From Ceratotherium simum simum (taxonomy: Eukaryota; Chordata; Mammalia; Perissodactyla; Rhinocerotidae): a stretch of 64,000 bases of DNA. Below are positions 42,525 to 54,080 of this stretch, piece after piece (the stretch's first letter is position 1; the number at the start of each line of letters is the position of its first letter). The notes beneath the pieces are model-generated. The model had not been told where the DNA came from. It made no database searches and saw only the letters and a list, made by a program, of their open reading frames with translations. Position numbers and translations under genes: made by a program. The stretch is taken from positions 2,103,765 to 2,167,764 of the forward strand of contig NW_004454267.1 in assembly GCF_000283155.1 (NCBI RefSeq), written 5' to 3'.

Positions 42525-43078
42525 CAGTGATTCTTAACTTGGGTTGCAGATTAGAATCACATGGAGAGTGTTAAAAAAAACAAAATGAGTAAATTTTAAA
42601 GCTCTTATTGGCTTTATTCAACCATTCATGAATTGGGCAGCATTCCATCTAGCAAACAGAAAGGAGCTCTGAAGAGCTGTACAAAATGGAAGACTTTCAT
42701 AGGCAGAAGGGGGGGCAGGACAAGGAAGTTACTAGCAAAGAGTGGATTGTTTGTGGCAAGGTCACCTTCCTTTGGGGGATGGAAGGGGTCTATCAGGCAG
42801 ATGACCTCACTAGTGCTGCCCAGGTAATTCCAGACAGGCTGGTTTAAGATTCCACTCCTGGGAAAGCCTGAAACTGCAATTAGGTTATGTATTAAATCTC
42901 AGTTTGGTGATATGGGGCTTAGCATAAGTGACTCCATTTTGGGCCTGCTGTCTCTTTTTTAACAGGAGTTTATAAAAAAAAGAATATCTGGGCTCCAACC
43001 CCAAAAAGGTTAAATCAAATACCCTGAGTGGAAACTAGACATTGGTATTCTAATATTCAGCCAGGTTTAAGAACCCTG
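42525..43078 (+). mobile_element. MER5B-like hAT MITE split by a solo LTR
   Basis: CAGTGATTCTTAACTTGGGT to ATCACATGGAGAG (42525-42568) resumes at 42965 with GGAGTTTATAAAAAAAAG, ATCTGGGCTCCAACCCC and the end CAGGTTTAAGAACCCTG. This is one hAT MITE with an LTR in the middle. Confidence 0.78.
42569..42964 (-). mobile_element. Solo LTR, ERV1 (gammaretrovirus-like) class
   Basis: A 396-bp element with inverted ends TGTTAAAAAA and TTTTTTAACA. On the minus strand it has a TATAAA-like U3 end before AGTCTTCC and an AATAAAGCCAATAAGAGC polyadenylation region. Flanks AGAG and GGAG are a 4-bp TSD with one change, the size expected for ERV1. Only the LTR remains; no viral genes are present. Confidence 0.8.
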
Positions 43079-43785
43079 TCTACATAGACTTGTATAGATA
43101 GAGACCTTCATACAAACCACACATTCGGATGGGATGATTGGGCATGGGACTTTCTTTTGAAAGTTACTGTATAGAATCAAAATCAGAATTCCCATCTAAG
43201 AAGTTTAAAAGACCACAAATTTCGAAGAGACTAAGATTTTGTCACTCACTGCCACTATTTCTCAAGTAATTACAGACCTTCAGAGTTTTGAAGGATTTGG
43301 GATACCAATGAGTTGCAGCCTCTGCTCCAAATATGAATCAGCAAAAGTACATTCTGAAGTTGGCCAGTTTTTTTCATGCACATCTCTAATGATTGTGAAC
43401 TCATGACTTTATGGAAGAACAGAGTCCAATTTTGGAATTTTTTCGTAGCCCTGATTTCCTGAGACTTACATATTGTTAAGAATTCTGATCCAGAAGTTCT
43501 ACAAAATCACTCTAATCTCTTCCTTTCCCTTTTTTTTACATGGCAAACAGCTCTTCAGCCTTTCCCCCTAGTCTAATTTCTTCATCTAATCCTCATATAG
43601 GAATATGCTGAAACTTTTACTGGGGCCACACTTCTCTGCATGCACTCCAGGTAATTCATATGCCTCAGAATGTACTCCTGGTTATGGAACACAATGCCCA
43701 CAGCTAGTTAGAGAGCTAGAAGTTGATTCAGGTTCATTTTTAACTACTTCACTATTATGCCACCTATAGTAAAAAATGGATGGGG
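43079..43785. other. Mostly unique stretch, no gene recognised
   Basis: The end (about 43680-43760: ACAGCTAGTTAGAGAGC) hints at a degraded antisense MIR. Nothing else recognised. Confidence 0.4.
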
Positions 43786-44990
43786 GGGCAGTTAATAAAA
43801 CTAAGGAAACTGGAAAACAAAATGTTAGAAGTAAATGCAAACAAATGTGTTATGGCAATAAAAGTAAATCTTTTAAGCTCTCCGATTAAAAGTCAGAGAC
43901 TCCGAGATGGGGTCAAAAATTTAAATCCAACCTTCTGCTGCTTACACTGGCCAGAACTAAAACAAAATTACATACTTGGGTTAAATGGAAAAAGAATGAA
44001 CAAAGAGGCGCCAGTCCATTGCAAACACAAGTGAAGCCAGGGGCTGCCAAGTGAATGTCAGGCACTGTAGAATTCAAGTAAAAGATCTTAAGATAGAACA
44101 GCAGAATTATTTTATCCTGATAAATATGCAATTCACAAGGCAGATCAACAGTCATAAATGTTTACTTGCTGAAATCATTAAATACCTAGAGCTAAAATTA
44201 CTAGCAATACAGGGGACAGATGGCAAACATTGGTGCTGTGAGGTTTTAACACTCAGAGTTTCTGACAGATTAAGAAGACAGAAATAAATAAGGATATAAG
44301 GGATTTGCATAATATAATTAATACTGATTGAATAGATTTTTCAACATTATATAGAGAAGATAACGGAACTTCTTTCAAAAGGTCGATTAATACAATTTCC
44401 AAAATTTATGTAATATTAGGTCACACACACTCAAAACAACAAAGTCCAAAAAATGGTAGTTCAAGTCACATTCTCTGGGCAGATCTAGAAGATACTAATT
44501 TAGAAAAGTGTGTATAAAATACTATTATCTGGACATATATAATAGAAAATACTATTTAAAATCTAAATGAACAAACAAACAAAAAAACAAACTAAAACCA
44601 AACAAGAAAAACCCAAACATTTACAAATTGAAATTTTCTCTCCTAAATAGCATGCTGGTCAAAGAGAAAATTAAAATATTGGTTATAGGTTACTTAGAAA
44701 TTAATGACCTGAGAAAACACCATACACAAAAATGTGATGATACAAGATGTCAGCCTTAAGATTTTATTATTAAACAAGAGAGAATGAAAAGAAATTAAGT
44801 AAGGAAAACACGTTAATGAGATTTTCTTCAAAGGCAGCAAGTGAAAACTAAGAAAACTTTGAGGAAGAAATAGGGTAGGTTTTTAAAATAAAACAATAAT
44901 TTAGGAAAGCAAACGAATAACCTGTAGAGTTGATATATAAATCTGAATGTTATTTTCTTTGTAAACACAAACATTAACAAGCTAGAAAAT
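43786..44990 (+). repeat. Old L1M ORF2 remnant
   Basis: A-rich ORF2-like text (CTCTCCGATTAAAAGTCAGA, CAACATTATATAGAGAAG, TAATATTAGGTCACACACAC). Many stops. It extends beyond the MIR at 44995-45225. Confidence 0.6.
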
Positions 44991-44994
44991 AGAA

Positions 44995-45225
44995 TAATAG
45001 CTAATATTGATTGAGCACTCAGTGTGTACCTGGCAGTGGTGAAGTATGTCATTAACAATGCTATAAGGAAGGTACTATTATTATCCCCATTTTACAAATG
45101 AAGAAGTTAAGAAAGACAGAGAACTAATGAGACCCAGACCACCAAGCGGCAAGTAGGAGAGGTGGGATCAAAATATTGCCACCCTGCTCTATGACCAACT
45201 GTGCTTCATACAGCCTCTCAATACA
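44995..45225 (-). repeat. MIR SINE
   Basis: ATTGATTGAGCACTCAGTGT, TTATCCCCATTTTACAAATG and CCACCAAGCGGCAAGTAGGA are antisense MIR. Confidence 0.87.
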
Positions 45226-45229
45226 AAGG

Positions 45230-46080
45230 AGAAATAACAGAATAAAGAACCATAAATTAATAATTTATAAGATCACGCAATGTACAATAAATGTATAATC
45301 ATACGCTAAATAAATTTGAAAATCTTGATATTGATGGTTTTCCAGGAAACTATGAATCATAAAAATTGACCAGTGAGAATCTGAGTATATCACTAACTTT
45401 GGGAAAAATTGAACAAGTCATATAAAAATCATCTCTGAAGAAGGTACTAGGCCTAACTTATTCTAAACGTTAATTATTTCAAAATTTTGAAAAATAAATA
45501 ACTCCCATGTTATATAACTATTCAGGAAGAAATAAGACGAGAAAATGTATCATGATTTCTTTAGTGAGTTTGGCATGAGTCTGCTGCTTAGACCTCAAAA
45601 CAATAGCCAAAGAAGGACAAAATTCAAATCCTATCTTACTTATTGATATAGATATAAATATGCTAAATAAAACACCAGCATGCTTAATTCAGCTGTGCTT
45701 TGGAAAAATAATTCACCATGGCCAAGTAGATTTTATTCTAGGAAACCAAGGGTGATTTAATATTAGGAATCATTTAATATTCAGTAATCTATTAACATAA
45801 TTTAATAATTAACATATCAGCAGGGCAAAGGAGAAAGATCATAATGGAACACCAGAGATTCTTGACAAAATTCAATATTCATCTCTGACTTATTAAAAAA
45901 GGTGGAAATCTTGGAAAAGAGTAATACTTTGCTAACCTTGTGGAGAATAGCTCTCACATATCAACAGCCAACACTTTATCGAACTACAGAACAACAGAAA
46001 CACTCCCATTAAATTCCTGAACAAAACAAGAGTCCCTGCTTTTTGACAGTTAGGTATTGAAGAAAATGAGTAGAAAAACA
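45230..46080 (+). repeat. Old L1M ORF2 remnant
   Basis: GGCCAAGTAGATTTTATTCT, ATTCTTGACAAAATTCAATA and neighbouring A-rich text follow the RT domain of L1 ORF2 in a degraded form. Confidence 0.65.
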
Positions 46081-46922
46081 AAATGTTAGTTTACACATCA
46101 AAACCACAATGTTAGGATGGCCATTAACAAAAAGACAAAAAATAACAAGGATGTGGAGAAATTGGAACTCTTGTACCCTGTTGGTGGGAACGTAAAATGG
46201 TGCAACCACTGTGGAAAACAGTATGGAGCTTCTTCAGAAAACTAAAAATAGAATTACCATACAATCCAGCAGTCCTATTCCTGGGTATTTATCCAGAAGC
46301 ATTGAAATCAGGATCTCAAAGAGATATCTGCACTCCCATGTTCATTGCAGCACTGTTCACAACAGCCAGCTATGGAAACAACCTAAATGTCCATCAATAG
46401 ATGAATGGATAAAGAACATGTGATATATGCATACAATGGAATATTATTCCCTCTTTAAAAAGAAGGAAATCCTACCATATGCAACAACATGGATGAAACT
46501 GGAGTACATTTAACTAAATGAAGAAGGCCAATCACCAAAGAACAAACCCTGCGTGATTCCACTTATACGAGGTATCTCAAATAGTCAAACTCAGAAACTG
46601 ACAGTAGAATGGTGGTTTCCAGGGGCTGGAGGAGGAGGAAACAGGGAGCTGCTTTTCAATTCACACAAAGTTTCAGTTTTGCAAGATGAATAATTTCTAG
46701 AGATCTGCTGTACAACATTGTGCTTATAGACAACAATACCTATTGTACACTTAAAAATTTATTAAGAGGGTAGATCTCATGTTAAGTGTTCTTTACACAG
46801 TAAAAAAAATATTTCCCTATTTAATTAAGGAAAATAGAAATTCTCTGATGCTTTGACTTCCAGTACAAAGGTTCGGAGTCAAATATAAATTTTTAAAATG
46901 TTAAAAAAAAAAGGTTAGTTTA
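46081..46922 (+). mobile_element. 5'-truncated L1MA/MB-type insertion in older L1
   Basis: ORF2 end (GGATGTGGAGAAATTGGAAC, AACAGTATGGAGCTTCTTCA, CCATCAATAGATGAATGGAT) and 3' UTR (GTAGAATGGTGGTTTCCAGG, AATACCTATTGTACACTTAA) with a terminal A-run. AAATGTTAGTTTA at 46081-46093 and AAAGGTTAGTTTA at 46910-46922 are a probable 13-bp TSD with one mismatch. It lies within the older L1 above. Confidence 0.82.
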
Positions 46923-46934
46923 ATGCCAGGTTGG

Positions 46935-47180
46935 ACACACACATGTTGGCATCAGACCTGGATTTGAATCCCACCTGCATCAGCCACTAGTAATTGAACG
47001 CCATTTTGGTAAGTTACTTAGCTGGTGCAAGTGTTGGTTTCCTCTGTGCTAGGAACAGTGAACCTACCCCATAAAGGGAGTGAGGATGACACGAGCAGAC
47101 ACAGACAGAGCCATTCACCTGGTGCCTGACACATGGCAAAGGCTGAATCCATGACTGCTCTTATGGTTAGTTGCAATCGA
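46935..47180 (+). repeat. MIR SINE
   Basis: GACCTGGATTTGAATCCCAC, AAGTTACTTAGCTGGTGCAA and CCTGACACATGGCAAAGGCT, sense. Confidence 0.83.
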
Positions 47181-47199
47181 TATGAGTGTAGACCTGGAA

Positions 47200-47320
47200 A
47201 ACCCAGTAAAGTCAACTGAAAAATAATTAGAAGTACAAAAGATTTCAACAAGATGGCCAGAGGCAACACAAAGACACGCAAATAGCAGTGAAAATTAGCT
47301 GGAAAATAGAAATCGCCCAA
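47200..47320 (+). repeat. Old L1 ORF2 fragment
   Basis: AAGTCAACTGAAAAATAATT, AACAAGATGGCCAGAGGCAA and TAGCTGGAAAATAGAAAT parallel an ORF2 segment. Confidence 0.5.
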
Positions 47321-47399
47321 CAGCCTCCGGCCGCCCGTTGCAGGTACTTGCACGTACGTGGTCTTCGCTGAGAGTCCCTGCTCATCCCATCTCTGCCCC

Positions 47400-47625
47400 A
47401 TCCCTGCCCAGTGACAGCCTGGAATTGTCGTTTAGATTTCAAATCAGTCATCACCTTCTTGTGGAAGCTCTTCCTGACCTCCAGGTCAAATCCTCTCCCA
47501 TGTTCTCTTTTATCTGGAGCATCTGCTCTGCAGCGCTCATCAGAGCAGAAATTCCTTATTTATTTGTAGCATTATTGGATTAATGCCTATTCTCCCTCCA
47601 AGGCCTAAGTTCTCAGACTATGCAA
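47400..47625 (+). repeat. L2 LINE 3' fragment
   Basis: CAAATCAGTCATCACCTTCT, GGAAGCTCTTCCTGACCTCC and TTCCTTATTTATTTGTAGCA, sense. Confidence 0.75.
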
Positions 47626-47649
47626 CTATTAAGAATTATGTTTACATAA

Positions 47650-47890
47650 AAGGGTTTAATGTCTACATGTTACTTATATTATTTTTAAAAGCATCCTCTA
47701 AATCTGCATATAACCACACAATCCTACCTTTTTAAAGTACATATTGATATATGCCTACATAAAGGGAAAAAAAGATATGCCACAACATACTAACAGTGAC
47801 ACTAGATTTTTTATTTTTTAACTTTTCTTTCTTTTTAGTATTCGACAATACTTTTAAATGTTTGGCATAAAGGAATACTTTGTCTCCTTA
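47650..47890 (+). repeat. Old L1M 3' UTR fragment
   Basis: CTACATAAAGGGAAAAAAAG, ACTAACAGTGACACTAGATT and TATTTTTTAACTTTTCTTTC resemble an L1M 3' terminus. Confidence 0.55.
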
Positions 47891-48255
47891 GATGATACAC
47901 AGGGATTTATCCAAGATCTAAATTTCCAAAAACTTGAAATAGATACTTTTCTATTTTTTAACCATCAAGTGACAGGTTTTTAGGTGGCCAGTCATTGATG
48001 CTGACCATGTATAAACATGTATATTATCTAAAAATTTCTTCTTTCAAAAGATTATTTTCCTAGCCAATAAACTATTGGCTCACACAAAGAGAACAAAGGA
48101 TTGAGGACATAAAGAAAGAATCAACAAGGAGGATGGAAGCTGGAGAAATGTTTTAGTCTCTCAGATATAAGAATGAGCCCATATTTCAGCACCCACAGAA
48201 TCACACACTTAGCACCCCTTCCCTTACACACACAGACACACACACACAACCATGC
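47891..48255. other. Non-repetitive stretch with short (CA)n
   Basis: ACACACACAGACACACAC-type run at 48227-48248. No gene recognised. Confidence 0.45.
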
Positions 48256-48375
48256 CAACAGGTCATCAAGTACACACTGAGTGTCCACTACGTAGCTCAG
48301 CTCTGTGCTCACTGCTCCAAGGGCTTACTCCCTGTCCTCTATGAAGTCACTGGTGACCGAGACCAACACATTGAG
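48256..48375 (-). repeat. L2 LINE 3' fragment
   Basis: GAGTGTCCACTACGTAGCTC and CTTACTCCCTGTCCTCTATG resemble antisense L2 3' region. Confidence 0.5.
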
Positions 48376-48559
48376 GAAAGAGAACCAACAGCACAAAATG
48401 GGATGAGAAACAAGTGGTAGACAGGAGCTCTGCACATTTTCAGAGCTAGATCTTCCCCACCTCAGGGACCGCCAGCAGGACTCTGGTGGTTGGTGTGAGT
48501 CAACCCCCTTGCTGTTTCCACTGCAGCAGCATAAATAGCAAATGGCTAAAGGAACTCCC

Positions 48560-49060
48560 CACGCTAAGAAAATACACTCAAACACCTTCATCTAGTCCCA
48601 CTCTCTTGCCACCCTCCCACCTGGCACACTTGCCTCTAGTCTCTCACTGCAGAGCCTGTGCACATGCTGAGCACTCCCGGAAACGCCCTTCTTCTTCCAT
48701 TTTTGGCATTCAGTTCTGCTTTCTCTCCCTGCAGGAAAGCTTGCCCGGCTTCCCAGGCCTGAGTCAAGTGCCCATTCTCTGATGTCCTATAGTCTCCTAT
48801 GGTCCTTCCTTGTCACCCTGTATTGTACTTTCTCCTCAACCTCCCTGATCCACCCACTAGATGAAAGTTCTCTGAGGTCATGTTTTATGTATCTTAACAT
48901 GCCCAGTTCCTAGATCTGGACCCCTGAACATACTCTGTGCTCAGTAAATATATGTCATCTTCTATGAAGGAAGGAAGGAAATATATGTCCCTTTCAATGA
49001 AGGAAGGAAATATATGTCGTTTTCAATGAATGAGTGAAGAAAAGAATGAATAAATGAACT
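48560..49060 (+). repeat. L2 LINE 3' end
   Basis: CTCTCACTGCAGAGCCTGTG, CACATGCTGAGCACTCCCGG, CACTAGATGAAAGTTCTCTG and a 3' tail GAATGAATAAATGA. A roughly 30-bp minisatellite lies in the tail. Confidence 0.8.
48944..49035. repeat. Three-copy ~30-bp minisatellite in L2 tail
   Basis: AAATATATGTC recurs three times, each followed by a TTCTATGAAGGAAGG or TTTCAATGAAGGAAGG type of block. Confidence 0.8.
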
Positions 49061-49089
49061 TCAGCTCTGGACACCTTTACAACCTTGAA

Positions 49090-49450
49090 CTACCTTTGCT
49101 CAAGCTGCCCCATGCCCCTGAGATGCCCTTCCTTCAACTAATTCCCATATGTTCGAATTCTAATCCCCCTCCTTAAAGATCTAGGACAAATGCCAAGGAG
49201 GATTCCCTGGCCTCTCAGCTGGCAATGACTTCTCCTCCTTCCAATTTCTATAGTCCTTTATCAGGATTTCCCACACCATTCTATCCGGGTTTAGTGATAT
49301 TTGTAGACATATTTATATGCCTCTCCCCATTAATCGACACACTGTGATGATGGAGCCTTGTGTCTCCTATATCCTGGGCCCCCTCCCAGTGACCACCACA
49401 CTGTAGATAATAAATAGGGGGTGGATAAATGGATAGACACAGGATTAGTG
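49090..49450 (+). repeat. L2/CR1-like LINE 3' fragment
   Basis: CTACCTTTGCTCAAGCTGCC, CCCTGAGATGCCCTTCCTTC, GGATTCCCTGGCCTCTCAGC and a CACACTGTGATGATGGAGCC end. Subfamily uncertain. Confidence 0.68.
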
Positions 49451-50365
49451 GCTTGGAGATGTTAGCCCAGTGTCCATTCCCCCATGGTTGGACTTGGCAA
49501 ATTTGAGCAGAAGGGGAAGCGGTAAAGACAAGTTCTTGGATCTTACTCAGAGCTCAGACGTTCCCATCGCTGTCATCTTTTATGGGACATGTTCTCACTT
49601 GGCCTAGCAGGAAATGGGTGTGGTTTCCTGTGAGTATCTGATTGAGCTTAGAGTGTCAGAAGAAACATGAGACCATCACCTGGGCAAAAGCATTGATGAA
49701 ATTCTTTCTGGAAATCCAGCCTTCCAGGGGAGGGACGCAATGACATCTGCGCGTTGTCTCATGGAGACACACCTCTGAAGAAAGAAGAGTGGGTGGGCCC
49801 AGGTGAGGGGATGGTGTCCCTGCTCACCTCTAACTTTGGAGCTGTTTCTCTTCTCCTGCCTGCGCTGCATCTCGGCACTCTGGCAGCAATAAGGGGAGTT
49901 ATTTTGGGAAGACAGTTGACACTTGGCGAGTCATCCTACAGACCAGCAATAGCTGTTTGAAATGTTAAATGCCTCCCAGATGGAGACACTTAGCATTTGT
50001 AGGAGGAATAATTTGGAGGAGAAAAATGCATTTGTCTTTTTGGCATCCTGTGGATTCCGTTACAGAAGACAGAGAACACTGTGAATCCCGCCATCCACAT
50101 GTCAGTGTTTTCTTGGAATTTTACAAGTCCCAGGGACTGTGCTGCTGCTTCTTCTGGGGGTATCACATTTTGGATGTGCCAAAGCTCAAGGGAAAAGCGT
50201 ATGGAACTGAGTGTCAGAGGTCAGAGAGTTGCCAGAGTTCCCAGAAACCATCAGGGTCCAGCCTCCCGTCTGCTGGTGGCAAACGCTTCAATCATGTAGA
50301 CCAGATGGTTTTCACTTCGGGTGTGATCTTTCATGTATGGGGAAGCTTGAGAAATGTAGTGCAGA
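49451..50365. other. Unique stretch, no gene recognised
   Basis: Contains most of a 173-codon frame (49969-50490). That frame runs on into a MIR and has no domain, so I do not regard it as a gene. Confidence 0.5.
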
Positions 50366-50369
50366 CTAG

Positions 50370-50575
50370 CAGAGAACACCAGGGACTAGGATGCGTGAGT
50401 TCTGGCATTGCCCCTGCCACTAACTTTCTTTGTGGCCATGGGCGAAACACCTTGCCTCACAAAGCCTTGGTTTCCTCGCCTGTGAGATGAAGGGATTGGA
50501 TTAGATCATCTTTAAAGTCTCCTCCAGCTGAAGAACAATGCCACGGCTCTATGTGTCATGGCTGTGAAGAATGAA
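50370..50575 (+). repeat. MIR3-like SINE
   Basis: TTCTTTGTGGCCATGGGCGA, CCTTGGTTTCCTCGCCTGTG and GATTAGATCATCTTTAAAGT plus CTCCTCCAGCTGAAG are the MIR3-type core and tail. Confidence 0.8.
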
Positions 50576-51540
50576 GGTGACATTATTGTAAGGGGACGTG
50601 GAGTTGTCCTTCAATATAAGCTTCCAAGTGCTAGAAAGGGAAGACATCATTGATTGTTCATCATGCCCCCTACTCATGACAGGGATAGAGTGGATCATTC
50701 ACAAAAAGATTGAATCAATGACTCTTTTTCCTTATTCATTTTCTGGACACCCATGAGGTCTCCATGGCCTGCCAATAAGCCTCACTCAGCAATAGCTCTT
50801 AAAACTTGTGACTGGGTTGAAAATATGCTCATGCTACACTGAGATGTGCAAAGAAAAGTGTACCTTCTTTATCTTCTATGACTAGTCGCACATTCTTCAG
50901 GAGTACCTTCACCACCTTGGGTGAGAGGGTGGGTCCAAATCCAGTAATCTTAGTCTTGTTCAGTAATGTAAACAATTTCTAGAGTAAACTAATGCTCTTT
51001 TAGATAAGGTAGACTATCCAATTTCCTTCCTCTCCTCCTGATCATTTCCAAGATAGACTCTGGGCTATCTTAGGGAGAGGGGAAGAAGAAGACCTTGGAT
51101 CTTCACATATTTCTGGCTTCCCTGCTCTCTGCAGCAATGCACTATGCCTAACTGGTCACTGGTCATCTTATTGGGATCTGATAGAGAGGCCTGAGGCTCC
51201 TGAACCCATGGTTTCCAAGATCTGGAAAGATGACAGACTGAGTATGGTGATGAACACACACCAAGTCCACTCAGAAAAAGGGTTCTGTGGCCATGGTTGG
51301 GGAAGTGATGATTGTTCTCCAGGTTGAGATTGTGTCAGTTATTCAAACGTGTGTAGTCTTCCCATTTTATGCATGATCCATACTTTGTCTAGGATTATTT
51401 TTTTAACAAAAAATTTCATGGTAAGCATGAATGTCACATTTCAGCTATTCTAAGGAAGGATGGGAAGGTGGACCACACCACTCGGAAAAATGAATAAACA
51501 TCTTCTTGAGAGAATGTACTATTGAGTTATGACATTCCAT
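50576..51540. other. Unique stretch, no gene recognised
   Basis: About 960 bp without a recognised repeat or exon. Confidence 0.5.
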
Positions 51541-51542
51541 TC

Positions 51543-51830
51543 TTTTGGTCTATCAGGAAATATTTATTAAGGCTGCTCTGTGTCTGGTAATCTGCCAAGT
51601 GATGAGATATTGTACTATACAAGGCAGGTATGGTCCTTAACCTTGCAAAGCTTACAATCAGATAGGGAAGGTGGAAAAATAAGCCAACAATTCCATTTAA
51701 GCATGGTTAGTGCTAATATAGGGAACACGGAGGGGGCTTCCATAGGATCCAAAATCTGGACACCTAACCTATCCCATGGTGGGGAAGATGGGCAGTCAGA
51801 GGAGGCCTCCGAGAGGAAAAGCCTTCAATG
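51543..51830 (-). repeat. L2 LINE 3' end
   Basis: GGAAATATTTATTAAGGCTG, CTTGCAAAGCTTACAATCAG, AGTCAGAGGAGGCCTCCGAG are antisense L2. Confidence 0.78.
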
Positions 51831-52599
51831 AACACAACTAGTATTCCAAATTGGCCTGGATAAGGGTTCCTTCCACCAAAAAGAGACAACAGCCTCCCGT
51901 CTTTGGATTCCCCAGTCTCAGCCCCAACTGCATTTGAGTTATCAGACCCAAAAAAGCAGGGCACAGTATGTCCTTCTCAACTTTCTTTTCCCTCCTAATC
52001 TATCAGTCTCTATTTATAAACGTATAGATTAAACTTCTAGCAGCCCTGCACTGCTGCCTTTAGTGTCAGGACAGAAAACAAGACCTTAGTATTTCTTGGG
52101 GCTTCCCAAACTATGAAAAATTCTGCTAACACTTGAAACAACACCCTTGACAAAGACTTGGATTTCTGGCATGGAGCCCATTTTATTTATTTACTTTTTT
52201 AAAGGAAAGGAGATTTTTTTAAATCTCTAAAAAGAATGGCTCAAAACTTCCCAGTTCCCATTGCAGTCAGACATCAATAATACATTTTCAGGCCGTGTTT
52301 CTTTCATTCCTTGCTGTCTTCTGGAAGTCCTCGGGGGCTGCCATATTGAGTCTCAGCAGTAACAATCTTGGCCACAATGGAGATGGGGCCTGGAATCACG
52401 CAGTGAGCAGCCAGACGCACATAGGGCCCCCACTTTCATTCCCTTAATGAGGGATTTGAAGAGTTTGCTGCACACCCGACTCACTCTAACTGACCTCAGA
52501 GGAGGCTCATAAGGAGAATGTTATCTGTCAGGGCCGGTTTCCTTTAACTGATTTTACACAGCAAGCAAGGACTCACTCGTGAGAATAGGAACATCCTGA
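51831..52599. other. Unique stretch, no gene recognised
   Basis: 52240-52560 is of mixed composition with several CpGs and no repeat wording. No exon recognised. Confidence 0.45.
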
Positions 52600-52745
52600 G
52601 GTTTTAAGACAGACACTTGTGGGTTCAAATCTGGCTCTATGATTTACTTGCTATGTGATACTGGGCAAGTCACCTAACCTTTCTGAGCCTCAGTTTACTC
52701 ATCTGTGCAATGGGAAGCATTTCTCCCTTGTAAGAATATTGTTTT
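52600..52745 (+). repeat. MIR SINE
   Basis: GTGGGTTCAAATCTGGCTCT, TGATACTGGGCAAGTCACCT and GAGCCTCAGTTTACTCATCT, sense. Confidence 0.92.
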
Positions 52746-52930
52746 AAAATTAAATTTTATTTTTACCAAAGTAATACACACATTTTTTTTAAATCAAAGA
52801 GTGCTGAAAGTCTTACAATGAAAATCAGCAGTTTCCACCCTCCTCACTCCTGAATCCTGCTCCCTGGAGCAGTCACTCTCCACTCCTTTAGCTGATTCTG
52901 CTAATATTTACCTGCACCTATTTAAATTCT
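52746..52930 (-). repeat. Old L1M 3' end
   Basis: TTTATTTTTACCAAAGTAAT, ACAATGAAAATCAGCAGTTT and CCCTGGAGCAGTCACTCTCC are antisense L1M 3' end. Confidence 0.8.
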
Positions 52931-53482
52931 GCAGATTTCTCCTGTTGTCTCCTTGTTTCTCATTTGTTTGGGTCTTTCTCTTTCACACTGGAGATCTCCC
53001 GCACCGTGTGGTGGTCAGATTGGAGAGCAGGACTCACGGAAGCCCCTTGTGTGTTCCGTGCACATGGGGGCAGGGTGTTGATGGATGGAATTCCTTGTAG
53101 GGTAAGGAGGTAGCGAGTCAGCCTACTCATTTGGGAACCACAATATTTCAATCTATTCATGTCTTTTCTTATGGATCTGTTGGTTTCTCCAGATAAAAAT
53201 CCTCCAAGCATTTGGGTGAGGGGGTGGAGGGGGCTGGGAAGCCCCAGCGTTTACCCATTTCTCTTCCCAACTTTCTGCTGTCTCTGTTGACCCCTTGAGT
53301 CCTGAGTCATTTTTCTCTATTACCACAGAAATCCCACTTCTGTGTGGCGGGGTGAGGGAGGGGAGGGGAGGTAGTTGTCTGACTATGTCAGGGGAGGGGC
53401 AGGGGACCCGGAGAGTCAAAAGCTCCATATATAGTTTCTAAGTATCCACTCACCCCCACCTTCCACAGAACTCTGTGCCTTT
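52931..53482. other. Stretch of uncertain origin, possibly old L1 3' UTR
   Basis: AAGCCCCAGCGTTTACCCAT and CCGTTGACC-like pieces (CTGTTGACCCCTTGAGTCCT) resemble L1M 3' UTR text but I cannot confirm it. No exon recognised. G-rich purine run at 53345-53365. Confidence 0.35.
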
Positions 53483-53499
53483 AAATGCCTGGATTGCAA

Positions 53500-53681
53500 G
53501 ACAGCCCTGATGGTCTAGTGGTTCAAGTTCAGCCCTGTCACAGCTTCAGCGGCCCGGGTTCTCTTCCTGGTTGCAGAAGCCATGCTGTCAGTAGCCATGC
53601 TGTGGCGGTGGCTCACATAGAAGAACTAGGACTTTCAGCTAGGATATACAACCATGCACTGGGGCTTTGGGGAGAAAAAAA
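53500..53681 (+). mobile_element. ERE SINE, shorter second subfamily, with perfect 17-bp TSD
   Basis: ACAGCCCTGATGGTCTAGTG, GGTTCAAGTTCAGCCCTGTC, GCTGTGGCGGTGGCTCACAT, AGAAGAACTAGGACTTTCAG and a terminal A-run. Shorter and different in its tail from the other six. AAATGCCTGGATTGCAA repeats exactly at 53483-53499 and 53682-53698. Derived from a tRNA gene, carrying A/B-box-like words, but not a tRNA gene. Confidence 0.93.
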
Positions 53682-53814
53682 AAATGCCTGGATTGCAACT
53701 GTCTCTACTCTGTCACTTATCACCTCTTCATCTGCTTTCCACCTTCCAGAATCCACCTACATCTCTCCTGGTCTGCTCTCTCCTCTCTTGTGCTCTTTGT
53801 CTTTGTAAGATAAT

Positions 53815-53905
53815 ACCTTCCTTCCTCCCTCCTTCCCTGCCTTCCTTCCTTTCTCCCTACCTCCCTTCTTTCTTCCTTCCTTCTTCCCTTTCTTCCTTTT
53901 TGCTA
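53815..53905. repeat. (TTCC)n pyrimidine-rich simple repeat
   Basis: Imperfect CTTCC/CTCCC/TTTCTTCC units, about 90 bp. Confidence 0.9.
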
Positions 53906-54024
53906 CCTCTCCAATGGGATTTAAGGAGGGAAAAAGAGACAAACTCATGTGACCAATCTGCCAATCTGCTTCCCCCCCTTACTTTATAAACAGAAGCTCT
54001 GTTGGAAGACCCACCTGAGATAAA

Positions 54025-54080
54025 GGATGTGGAGTCCCTTGCTCAATACCTGGCATATATTTAAATGCTCAATGACTGCA
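54025..54080 (+). repeat. MIR or L2 3' tail
   Basis: CTCAATACCTGGCATATATT and TAAATGCTCAATGACTG resemble a MIR 3' end. Confidence 0.5.

Noticed and set aside
49969..50490. 173-codon plus-strand frame
   Set aside because: It runs into a MIR at about 50370, has no recognisable domain, and no promoter, splice or poly(A) context.
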